Below are positions 50,662-62,700 of a stretch of DNA of 64,000 nucleotides, piece after piece. Positions within the stretch are counted from its first letter, which is position 1, and each line of letters begins with the position of its first letter. The stretch spans positions 372,001 through 436,000 of the forward strand of contig BDSI01000007.1 of assembly GCA_003117195.1 (NCBI GenBank), read 5' to 3'. The translations under genes were made by a program, and so were the position numbers. This DNA comes from Eudorina sp. 2006-703-Eu-15. Its lineage: Eukaryota; Chlorophyta; Chlorophyceae; Chlamydomonadales; Volvocaceae. The notes below the pieces were generated by a model. It made no database searches, was not told where the DNA came from, and worked only from the letters and a program-made list of their open reading frames with translations.

Positions 50662-52304
50662 CATGAATGAATGAATGAATGTTACAGCGGACCCCAACGG
50701 GATCATCGGTGTATACCAGAGCAAGCCCCAGTAGGCCCCACCGCCAAGGCGGCAGGTCACCTCCACACCACAACGCCGCACCCAAAGAAAACACACCGGG
50801 CCATAACCCCAACCAGTCAGACACCGAAGCAAGCAGAGGCGCGCAGCGGGGCAACACTACCAAAGGGATAGGCACAGCAGCGGGCATAATCCCCAGAAGT
50901 GGATAAAGCCAAGCACAGGGGAGGTCGCCCACACAGGCACCCCATTACCCAGCTACCACCACCTCTGAGGCACCCAACGCAGCACCCTCTCGAGGTCTTG
51001 GAAGGCCCACGCCTGGCTCGTGACACTGCCCAGCGACCGCTAGTGGGGTAACCCGCATCATAAGAAATAACTTGGCCAAAACACCAAAATGCCAACGGGA
51101 GCCCAACCTCCACCCCAAACTGAGGGTAGGCCCGGTCCCCAACTTGGCGGCCGCCCGGATCCAGGGGCTGCTGAGCCGCCTTTGGCTCAGTATCCGGTGG
51201 GAAAATGAGCATAAGGAGGCCTTTTGGCGCCTTACAGTCGATGGCGTCCCGTTGTTGGGCAATTTCCATATGCGACACGCGAGGGTGACGCGGTGTGGAT
51301 GCGGGGGATACCCAGCGGAAGGCGGGGGGTCAGAGACACCCCGACAGCACCATTTCTGGTCATGCCGAGTGGCCCAGGCGGTGGTGGGTCAGTTGGAAGC
51401 GCGCCTAGGGGCACGGATACGGAGGCCGCAGGTCTGGCTGGCGGAACCCCCGCCACCCGTGGAGCAAGTTGTTTGGGATGTGGTGGTGTTGGCCGCGATT
51501 GCGGCCATGGAGACTGGTCGCCGATTCATGGCGGCCACCCTGCGGCGGTCAGTACCTGGTCAGGGTCAGACGATCCGGCCGGGACCGATATTGGCAGAAC
51601 AAGGGGAGCGGCGCGCAATCGCTGACTTTTGGGGGCGCCTTCACGGGTTCGCCCAGTTGGGGCTCCCGAGACGGGGTTGGAGCTCAGTGGGCCCTTTCCA
51701 CCCTTTCTTGAAAGTGGCGGGGGGAGTCCTGCGATGTGCGGGACCTGCTCCTGAAGAAGGATGAGGCGCGGGTTCCCCGCCCTCTGTCTGTTTTTCGTCG
51801 GGCTCTCCGAACCGGGGTTCAAGTTGGGGACCGGGCCTACCCTCAGTTTGGGGTGGAGGTTGGGCTCCCGTTGGCATTTTGGTGTTTTGGCCAAGTTATT
51901 TCTTATGATGCGGGTTACCCCACTAGCGGTCGCTGGGCAGTGTCACGAGCCAGGCGTGGGCCTTCCAAGACCTCGAGAGGGTGCTGCGTTGGGTGCCTCA
52001 GAGGTGGTGGTAGCTGGGTAATGGGGTGCCTGTGTGGGCGACCTCCCCTGTGCTTGGCTTTATCCACTTCTGGGGATTATGCCCGCTGCTGTGCCTATCC
52101 CTTTGGTAGTGTTGCCCCGCTGCGCGCCTCTGCTTGCTTCGGTGTCTGACTGGTTGGGGTTATGGCCCGGTGTGTTTTCTTTGGGTGCGGCGTTGTGGTG
52201 TGGAGGTGACCTGCCGCCTTGGCGGTGCGGCCTACTGGGGCTTGCTCTGGTATACACCGATGATCCCGTTGGGGTCCGCTGTAACATTCATTCATTCATT
52301 CATG
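50662..52304 (+). mobile_element. Inverted-repeat (foldback) element carrying a LINE reverse-transcriptase tail
   Basis: Two 485-bp arms, 50662-51146 and 51820-52304, are inverted copies with about one visible difference. The unique centre is 673 bp. Each outer end reads TGTTACAGCGGACCCC preceded by (AATG)n. The plus-strand frame 51072-51764 resembles the C-terminal region of non-LTR reverse transcriptases, so the right arm looks like a LINE 3' UTR with CATT tail and the left arm an inverted copy of it. No full-length reverse transcriptase is present, so the element is non-autonomous. Confidence 0.8.
51072..51764 (+). pseudogene. C-terminal fragment of a non-LTR retrotransposon reverse transcriptase
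   Basis: 230-codon frame whose first about 25 codons lie in the left inverted arm. From about residue 25 it reads like the post-RT region of volvocine LINE ORF2: EAFWRLTVDGVPLLGNFHMR, a CGCGG pair followed by HHFWSC (zinc-knuckle-like Cys/His set), then VAQAVVGQLEARL. The RT catalytic core (FADD box) and any endonuclease are absent, so it cannot encode an active enzyme. Confidence 0.7.
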
Positions 52305-53783
52305 TTGTAGTGGTCGTATGGCCAATACTGATATGCGTTCCCCCACAACGACTTACGTCAAGGGGCGCACAAGGCTTGGTAATTCAGCAGAAAAAAGGAG
52401 ATCTATGTTCGGGAATAAAGGATGTCCCGCCGGTGTACACATGCCGTACACGCCGACCCGCAAACCGCGCATGCATGATGACTCGCCTGGGGTCCTGATT
52501 GATTACCGTAGGTGCAGATTGGACTGAGTACAAACATGGCAAGCTCCCGTGTCTCAGTCAGGCGTCCGCTAGGGTGTCAGTGAGGGTGGAGTGGCTCGGG
52601 TACCTAGGGAAGCAAGGTGCAAGTGAAAACGTAACAGTGCAACCCACAGTGAGGTGCACTGTAAAGTGCACCCCGCACCCCGGGGTGGTGCAGTTTACAG
52701 ATTTCTCAGAAAACTGTATCACGAGCTCTCGCCCGAAGCCGAGATAAATTGCTAAGATTTCCTCAAAAAATAAAAGAGCTTACCCCACGCTTGCCGTGCT
52801 TGCCGTTCGGGTGATATCCGATACGATCCCAAGCACAATGCGGCTCAAGGATACGTACAGAAATGTACTACGCGTAGGAAGGATTATCTACTCGACTACG
52901 GCTTCTCTGATTCAACAATATATTCGGTGAAAGCCATGTTGAAAGTAACTGGTTATTAAAACGCAATGAAAACGCGATGTTGTGGTGCTGATGTTGAGGA
53001 AACTCCTTTCTGGGCCAGACGAGCCGGGGGGTGCATGGGGTACTATAGAAATCAAGTTATAACGGATGTAAAAATGAATGGGTATCTCTTAAAAAACGCG
53101 AAGTTGTTCTGTCGGACAACCAAGCCAGCTTGAACAAGCATATACCGACGCCGTCACCATGAACCACGCTATAAGCAAAATTGCGTGGCGACATTAACCG
53201 TAAACAAACCAGTGAATGATTGCTCTGCGCTTCGTACCGTAACCGAACTTTGTGTACTGCCGGTTTTCGCCTCCATCCTTGCCGTAACTCACATGCTTGT
53301 AGTTCAGTTGTGTTAGATGTGCCACTTCACGTAGAACTGACGCCATGCTCACCGGCCGGAAGTATGTAACCGGGTGAAACCAAAGAGTGACGAACTTTGT
53401 TAACGCTCTTCATTTCCTTATTTCACTGCTTTACGCAAATATATTTTGATAAATATCCTGTGTGGCTCCATACTTTTGACACCAGTATGGCGTTCCTTAG
53501 TCCGTCTGAATTTCCCAAGATTGTCAGCACACAAATGGATATTCATTGCCAAACATCAGGGAATACGCATTCAGCTTATGAAACCAGCAAGATGGCCACA
53601 GTCAACGACATTTTTTTGTTAAGGCGCTTTCAGCATTAGCCCGTTTTGCTCATTGTGATGCGGGCCCTGGCGTGTACGCACTGTCCAGAATGCCTGTATC
53701 GTTATGCTCATGACTGCGCGATAGCGGCTGGTCGCTCAACAGTATTCGTTTCAGTGCCAGCGATTCGATGACGGTGATGGTAC
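52305..53783. other. Intergenic region upstream of channel C
   Basis: About 1.5 kb, AT-richer than the genes, with no supported gene (an 80-codon frame at 53397-53639 has no recognisable feature). It should contain the promoter and 5' UTR of channel C near its right end. Confidence 0.5.
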
Positions 53784-56700
53784 ATGCCTGTTTCAAGGTT
53801 AGGCTTTTACTCTTTGCATATTCCAATGGCAACAGCGAAGTTTCAGGCAGTCGGACACGAAAGCCCTATAAGTCAGGGCAGTTCAGCGGCAGGCGCTGAG
53901 AGCTATGTAGACAGGGCAAGATACTTGAACCGTCCGAGAAGTTTATTATGGAGAGTATGGGATTTGTTCATACGGCTGGTCGACACATATATGCCGGTGG
54001 CCTTACCTTCAAGTCCTTCTCGTGTGTGGTAGGTTACTTAGGGTGGGTTTCACACGGCGCATCGCATGGCACCAAGTCTAAGAGCCTCGGGAGGGACGGT
54101 TGGGTGTAGCGGGTGTTGGGGTAGCGGGGCCGCGCGACTGCTACGGGTCGCGCCCCTGAAGCCCTACTACCCCACCGGGTTCCATGCCACGCACGACTAA
54201 TACCTATATGGGCGCGGCAAACGCTGGGTACGTAGGCGTGTTGGGTGCGGAATAAACGCAGCGATGCCATATTGCTCAGTTCCTGTGGTGCTCCTGTCTT
54301 CTTCTGTGCCCCCTTCATAAATTTCTTCACGGGCTCGTCGGCCGCCGCCACGGCAAGCACGACCCTGGACCCGCTGGATGCAGACATGCATGGCCCCCGC
54401 CCTGTGCCCAGACTTCTCAAAAGGTTTCCCTTCGAAACACACCATTTGAGCGCATCTATCATTCCAGCACGTACAGTATGGCCGCACGCCTCGTGGCCGC
54501 AAGGGAGCCCGAGGCCGGGGCCGGCCGCACCTCGAGGCACACCTGTTCCCCCGCCTGTGTACTCGAGCTGCGGCACCTACCCACCCCTGGGATGGTTCCC
54601 CAATCCTTACCCACCCCTGGGATTGGGCCTACCCGTGTCCAAACCCGCTTCATCCTGGTGGCGCAGGTGGACTCTCTGGCTTCTGTTCCTGGTCATGTAC
54701 GTGTCAGTGGATGTGCCGCTGCACATCGCGTTCGAGACATGGCGGGAGGAGCAGGCGGTCGCCTTGCTGGGCTGGATAAGCTCCGCAACTTTCCTGTGAG
54801 AGGAGGGGCCGAGCGGGGGCCGGCGCGGGTGACGCGCCGGCGTGGGAGGCGGCGGGGCCGCGAAGAACTGAAATTCCAGCAGCAGGCTTTTTTATTACCT
54901 AATTCGGCCAGCGGTGGAAGGCTGACAGGGAGCTGGCGCCGCTCTCGCCGTCGTCATGCACACGGCAGGGCTGGTTTGTCAACTTTGTCTCCGGCACAGT
55001 ATGTCCGTCCGGAAATGTGTTGAGGGACAGCGCTTGTTATTAATGGCATCCGTGCTGTATGCTACCGTTGCAGAGTTGCCGAGTCTGGGTTCCACAATAA
55101 TGGGTGCCATGCGGGCATCAGCATACATCAGCATCCGCCCACAGTGTCAGCCTGCCTTACCTCGGATCCCATTACGCCCACTTGACGTAACGCGCACACG
55201 ATCGGTCCCCTCCGTCCCTTGTCCACCTTGCTTTCGTTCCTTGCTTGCTTGGGGTGGCTCCAGAATGGACATCGCGGTCAACTTCAGGTCAGTGATCCTC
55301 CGGGTGGCAACGCAGGGCCCCTGGCTGGGTAGCACTTGACCCCGGGGGCCCCTGCTGGGGTAGCCTCCCAGGCGGGATCGATGGCACACTCGTGGGCGGG
55401 GAACACAGATACGGTAGCAGCAGGGCTTACAGTCACCACGGCGGCGGAGACTACTCCTGGGACGTGCGTTTGGATGGAGATAGGGTAGACTGTGACCAGG
55501 CAGGGAATGAACACCGCCGGTTGGCAAAGCGGGGGTCCGTCATATGCTCATGAACGCGACCCGCCGCCGCCCTGGATGGCCGAAACCAATGGCGAGATCG
55601 GCGTGCTTTGGAGTTAGTTATCGAGACGCACGCAACGCGTTGTAAATAGAACCTCACACGCACATACACCTGCCTCGTTTCTACACACGCACGCGAATAG
55701 CCAAGCAATGGGCTGCACGCACGGGGCGTGCGTGTGCCTCGTTTCAACACACGCACGCCCCGTGTGTGCAGCCCATTGCTTGGCTATTCGCTGCACGCGG
55801 GCCACCTTCCGGTGCACGGGTGGGGTTTCGTCTCGTAGTGACGACCCCACCCGAACAAGCACGCGCGATCGGGGGGCGATAGATGAGCTTTTCGAGATAG
55901 AGCAATGACCAAGAGCAGAGAGGTTCATCCTCCGTCCCACGAAACGCAGGACGGCGTACGTGGACGACCACGGCGAGGTGGTTCGGACTCCGGGGCTGAT
56001 CGCCAGCAACTACCTGCGGGGCATGTTCGTGCTGGACCTCCTGTCGACTATTCCCATGGACGACATCTTGGACACGTTCCTGCACGGCGATCATCACGAG
56101 AACGCCTACTGGCTGGGCCTGCTGCGGTTGCCCCGGTTGTACACCGTCACACGGTGAGTGGGTTCTTGCAGGAGTCGTAACACAGGCAGGCACACACAGG
56201 AGGTGCAGCAGCAGGTATCAATCTTTTTGTGTTGTCCGTCAGGAAAGGTAGGTTGTGTGTGTCCATGTGTGGCAGGCAGCGGGCTAGCATGCGTTGCACG
56301 TCTGGGAGGACAGGTAGGGTCGGATAGAGCAATCCGCGCCAGTGAATGCATGTTTGTACGGAAGGGTTGTACGGAACGTTGGTACGTACGGCGCACCGCA
56401 CTACGAAATGGGCGCACATACCGCAGACGGACAGCCTTCCGAACTTCCAGTCGAAGGTATCGGTTCAGGGCAGCGCGCGGTCAGGGAAGCTGTGTCCTGC
56501 TTGACCAGAAGCTTTGCTTGCACCCACCATCATACGGAGCAACGGTTGGCGGCTCCGCCGATGAGGTCGCTCGCCATGTGCCAGTGTAAGCCCGGTGCCT
56601 GAACATCCAAGGGATGTTAGCCTTTATTAGGTCTTACGGCCCGCTGCCGCCGTGTATGGCAGGCCCACACACCACCATGCATGAGTGCCGCTGACTTTTA

Positions 56701-59700
56701 TCTGAACGATTCGTTCGTGCGTGGTTGCCGTACCTCAGGCAGCTGAATTACATCGTACCGGTGAAGTACAGCAACCTCGTCAGCGTCTCAAAGCTACTCG
56801 GCGTGATGCTCCTGACGGCCCACTGGGCGGCCTGCATTTGGTACTATCTGTCTTTTGAAATTACAGGTGAGCGAGTTTATCAAACAAATTGGCGGTATTG
56901 CTTGCTAAAGGATTCCGTAGCTAGCATCATGATTAGACCTCGCCGGAGTTTTTGGGAAGAACCGCTTCCGTCCGAGCGCTCGCTCGTGTGTGGCGGCACA
57001 ACATGAGGTGCCGCGCAGGATCACGAGTTTGTGGCCCCGTCCCGTGACACCCACCCATCCACACTCCTGCTGCTGCCTGCCATTCCTCCTGGACTCCATG
57101 GCTGGCCCCTGCCCGCCCGCCCGTTGTATCCATCCCCCGACGTAGCGGACTGGCCGTGGGTCTTTACGATGAACTGCCGGACGTGTCCGGACCTGGAGTT
57201 GTACAACTTCGCCTTCTACCGCGCCTTTTTGGTCATGCTTGGCGACCGACCCATGACGTACAACAATGTGGAGCGGATCTTCGTGATCGTGCTGCTGTTT
57301 ATTGGCGCCTGCATGTACGCCATCGTTGTAAGTTGCATGTGATCTAATCAGATCATATCAAATCAGAAAAGGCGATCGACTGGGGATGTAGGGCGCCTTG
57401 GCCCCCGGCGCCGGGTCGAACATCCGCCGCGTGTCAGAGAGGCACGCGCTTTCTTATATTTGTGTTCATACGTGTGCACACATGCCCCCCGCTCTGCCCC
57501 GGAACGGATATGTATGTAGAAGCAGTACCTGTGCTCACTGGAAGAATGGATGTATGTTTGTATTACCATTAACGATGTATGTGTAGACCCCAACACTGCT
57601 GAACACTTCTGGCCTGTCCGTCTTACTTGCTGCTGACCGGTCCGTCCTCCCTACTTTGCTGTGCAGATGGGCAGCATGAGCCTGCTGGTCAGCAGCATGT
57701 GGAGCATGGCTTCGCGCCACAAGCAGCGGGCCGCCGTGCTGCAGGACGCGCTGCGGTACAACGGCGCCAGCACCGCCGGCAATCTGCGCAGCCGAGTCGA
57801 TCAGTACTTTGACCACATGGCCACGCACGAACACCCAGGTCGATCGGCCGCTCGGGCAGCAAGGCAGGGGCAGCCAGGCGTACTTGGCGCGGCTCGCTGT
57901 CAGCCTTGGACAAACAACATACTGCATACATAACAGCTCGCAGCATGCGTGCACAGTCACCCCCTCGTTGCACGTTTGGAACATGCGCGGCAGGGAAGGC
58001 GTAGAGGCAAAGCAAATCTGTGGTCTGTTGAACTAGGTTTTCGCGCACTACTGGGCGGGGGTAGAATGAAACGATACTGCGGCCCAGGACCATGCTAGCT
58101 GAACGCCTCGCCTCACACACGCACGTGGTGTCCTGTTGCCGGCTCTCAACCCTTCCTCAGGTCCCGAGGGGATGTCCCTGCTGTCCGAGCTGCCTGCGAC
58201 CCTGCATGCGGAGGTGCTTGCCTCGGTCTTCGAGCCCCTGCTCACGAGGGTGAGGGTGAGGGCAGTCGGCGCATGGTTTCGGGGCGTCAGCCGTATGTAG
58301 GACTAAGCTGCACGTCAGTTACGTGGGGCGCGTGGCCAGCCGGGCCTGGGCTACGTAGTACGTACATACCTGGGCTACCTGGGTTATTACGGACACCATG
58401 ACAGCTAGGGCAGAGATCATCAGGGATGGTGGAGGCGTGGCCTCGACGCAGCGACCCGGTGCTGCTGGCCCCCGCAGCCCCAACTGCGGCTGAACTTCCA
58501 CACTGAGGTGTGCTGTCGCACGCAATCGGACGCAATCCGATCCGACCCGACCCGCAGGTCCAGCTGTTCGCGTTCTGCGAGCGACCCTTCGTATGGCGCC
58601 TGGCGCAGCGGCTGCGGTTGTCCATGTTCATGCCCAAGGACACCATCTACGACGTCGGCAGCGTGGGCCACGAGATGTACCTCATCTGGAGGGGTGTGGT
58701 GGTGCTGACGGAGCCCGACGGCTGCATGACGGCGCTGCTCACCGAGGGGGACCACTTCGGGGAGCTGGGTGTCATGAGCGCGGGCACTCCACGACCGCAG
58801 CGCGCCACGGCCATGTGCGCCGTGGATGCTCTGCTGCTGGGCCGTGCCGACCTGCTGGTACGAGGGGGGAAGGGGAAGGGAGGGAATACGAGGGGGGTAA
58901 GAGACGCGCGGAGAGGCGGTGGCTTTCCGTGGTGTGGTTGGCATTCCATGGTGTCGTTGCCCTGGAGGCTTCATTGTTGCGGGCGCATGCGGTGCACCGG
59001 CAGGCCTCGATGATGCGGGATAGATGACACACTGCGGGGCCGTCTCGTCCGCGGGCGGGACGTGCCGCAGGGATCCAGAACTCCAGATGCTGCAGGCGGA
59101 CTCATCGTCCCGCAGACGGGCCGCAGACAGGCATACGGAACGGACGGGCTGCAGGACAGGCCATCAAAGCAGCGAACGGAAGGCCTGGGTGCAGTGCGGC
59201 AAGGCTGGAGCCAGCGTGCCCAGCCCATGAACGGCGTCATTCGGGGCGGTCGCAGGCGGTGCCTTCCCCAGCCACGGGGCGGGGGGGGGGGTAGGTTCAT
59301 ACCGTTTACCACCCCTGACCACGCCCTGCGCCTCACCCGAAACACTCCACGAGTGGGCTCGTCGGCGCGAGAAGGAGCGCGCGTGAAGGAGCACATCCGA
59401 TTGCGCCCGGCCCCTACATACCCGCGTGCCGCTTGTACGATCGCTTGTACGACCCCTTGTACGACAACCGCAGGACGCCATGCGTGACTTCCCGGAGAGC
59501 GCGAATGTGGTCATCACCCGGGCCCACGTGCAGCTCGAGGATCACGAGATCGGTCCCACGGTCTGGGCGGCGTCCATGGCGGCGACCCACGTGAGCTCCG
59601 TCGACGACGATTCGTCTTCCAGCCGGACCCCTTCCTCGCCCCGCCGTACACCGGACAAGCCGAGCAAGTCGATCCTCGCACTTCGGGGCAGCCTCAAGCA

Positions 59701-62700
59701 GTCGCAGTCGCAGCCGCAGTCGCAGCCGCAGGCACAATCACTGGATGACTCTGCTGGCGGCGTTGGCAGCAGTGGCGGTGCGGCCGGCGCCCGGTGCGCT
59801 CCGGCGGATGCTGTGACGGCCGTGCTGGCAGCGGTTGGCAGTAGTGCGCCAAGTGGGCCAGGGCTCTGCGACCCTGAGGCACCGAGGAGGAGGCTGCTGG
59901 CGATCTTGCTCCGGCAGCGCCGTCGACCCGCCGTTGACGGGCAGGCGGAGGCGAGCTCCGCCGCCGCCGCCGCGCCCATGCCCGCGGCCGCCGCGGCCGC
60001 CTGGCGGCCCCCGACGACTGCGGGCCCGGTCGCGGAGGCGACGACGGGCTTGAACGACGCCGCCAACGACACCGGGGGCCAGCTGGGGTTGCTCATGAGC
60101 ACCGACGTCACGAGCTTCAACCCGTCAACGACGGACAGCCCTCGGCGCCGGCTGTCTTCGTCCTCGGAGGACTCGCTGTGTGACATGCTGCTCAAGGCGC
60201 CGTCGAAGGCCAAGGACTGCGCTGCGGGGCAGCAGCTCCCGGGCTGCGCGCCGCAGGCCATCGGTCGAGGCGCCGCCAGAAGCCACCCGCCGCCGCAACG
60301 ACCTTTCACGGCTCACGCCGCCAGCAGCCCGTCTCGGCGGCACCTGCAACCTCCGCGGGTAGCGCCTCATACCCGGACAACGATGGGCGGCGAGCGGCCG
60401 GCCGGGGACGAGGCGGCGGCGGCGGGGGCGCGGCTGCTGCCGTCGCGGCTGCTACCGGGGCGCGGCTCGAACTGCCGGCAACGCGAACCGGAGCCGGCGG
60501 CGGGCCACCAGACGCATCGGGTCAGCGGCTGCGCCCCCGCGGATCACGGCACTGCGCGCAGCTCCAGGTCGCAGGCGGACGTGGGGGGATCGGTCCAGGG
60601 AGGTCGTAACGCCAGCGGTAACGCCAGCGGCACCAACACCTCATTCCTGCAGGGCATGTTGCCCTTCCGGGTGCTGTCCACAAGGCCCAGCAGCCCGAGC
60701 GCGACCGGCTCCAACACCCGTCGACCCAGCACCCCGCCTCCTCTTTCACCCTTGAAGCAGCAGCAGCAGCAGCAGCCGACAGGGACAGGGGCGGCGTTCG
60801 GGATCGACCCCCGTGACCTCGCCGCGCTGGAGCGCGTCCGCTTCAGCTCGCAGCGACCGGCCGACGCGGGCGGCGTCGTTAGGTACCTGAGCAAGCGCGC
60901 GCGCCAGCAGGAAGCAAACACACACACAAACACACACACCATCGGGAGCACGAACACCAACACCAACGCACACACGACCTCGTTCACGAGCGCCAGTGGA
61001 AATGCAAACGCTTGTGCAATGCTTGCTAACGCTCATGCAAACGCCGGTGCCGTCGCGGCCTGGGGCAAGCCGAACGCGGAGCCCGGCTGCCGGGGCATCG
61101 GCGGCGGCTGCGGCGGCGGCGGCGGCGGCGCGGGCGCTGCTGCGGAGGACAGGAGCTACAGGGCAGGTCTGAATGCCGTGCCCCAGTTCGACCTGTCGGA
61201 GTTTGAGGAGATAGACAGCAGCAGCGCGGGCCAGCAACGTATCCCCACCGCCTCGCAGCTCCTGTTGATGCCGCCGCAGCCCTTCCTTGGAGTTGATCCG
61301 CTGGGGCCCCTGTTCGAAGCCCCCGCCGCCGGTCAGCCCCCGGGGTTGCCCGCCGCTTCCTTGGAGGCGTGCTGGCGGCCCCGGCCTGGGACCCTCCACG
61401 GCGCACGCGCAAGTGAGACCATCCCCGCATACGCGCCCCACGACCTGCCATCGCCGTTCGGCGGCCTGGCGGATGATGCCGTTACTCGGCAGCTGGTCGG
61501 ACCCACGGGTCGGCGGAGCATGCGTCCCGTGCTGCGCGGCTCGGGCGGGCGCATGAGCGTCGCCTCCAGCTTGGGCCCGCTGAACCTGGAGACGTCGAGC
61601 AGCGAGCGACTGGTGGAGGACTGGCTGAGCGAACAGAGGCCGTGCTGCCAGGGGCGGTGCGCGAAGCTGGAGCACCAGGTGGCGCAGCTGAGGAGGCAGC
61701 TGGCGGCCGCGGACGCGCGGGTGGAATCTATCCTGGAGGATCCGTTCCATGTGAGATGGAGAGGGATGTGTGTTTAGAAATGCAACCCGCCCGCCCGCCC
61801 GATCCCAGGGAGAGATGTGTGTGTTTGTGTGGGGTGTGTGTTGTGTACATGGTTGGGGTGCATAACCCCATAATCCAATATGCCTGTACAACTACCCGTA
61901 CGAGCCGTGGGTTCAAGGGCACGCAAAGAACGCCTAAAAGCACGTGCATGGCGCTGCACAAGCAGGGAAGCCGAGACTAGTACCGTCCAAAGGGGACGAT
62001 CGAGCTGCGATGGCCCCACGTGCGGTCCAGGAGCCGTTGGTTCCGTGCGGTACCGTCAAGGACGATTTTCGCGCGTGCATTTCGCGCTGTGTCGTCCTGT
62101 GTTCCTCCTGCACGTGCTTTCTGTTCCTGCACGTCCTTTCTGTCCCTACACGTGCTTTCTGTTCCTGCACGTCCTTTCTGTCCCTACACGTGCTTTCTGT
62201 TCCTGCACGCCAATGCTGCGCGCAGGAGCCCGCCATAGAGGCGAAGGCGCAGTGCCGGCTGCAGGACTGGGCGGCGTCGCACACGAAGCGCACCGACGAA
62301 GCGCTGACGCAGCTGCTGGAGCGCGTCCGGGGGATGTCGGGTGAGGACGATAACGATGTCATGTCCTTCCTGTCATTCGGAAGACGTCAGGTCGGATCAC
62401 GACGCCACGGCAGTGGACCGCTTTACCGTACTACAGCTGTACAGGAAAGCGTCAGCCCCAACGAGCTCCAACCGAAGAATCGGTCACCTACCGTACTGTA
62501 CTGAACGAGGGTTAGATCACCCAGCGTGAGTGGTACGGCAGTATTACGGATTTGCGGTGTTTGCCATCAACTGGACGTTGACCGTGCCAAGTAACGGCGC
62601 GTGGCAGCACGTAACTTATCCTCCTCCTCCCCCTCCTCCCTCGTCCTCCTCGCTCCCCGTCCTCAGCCGGCATCGAGGGGCTGTCGCTCCAGGTGTGCGT

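Noticed and set aside
50671..50906. Short frames inside the left inverted arm
   Set aside because: They recur exactly in the right arm on the other strand, show no protein family, and are best read as non-coding LINE 3' UTR.
53397..53639. 80-codon frame upstream of channel C
   Set aside because: AT-rich spacer, no homology or splice signals; likely chance.
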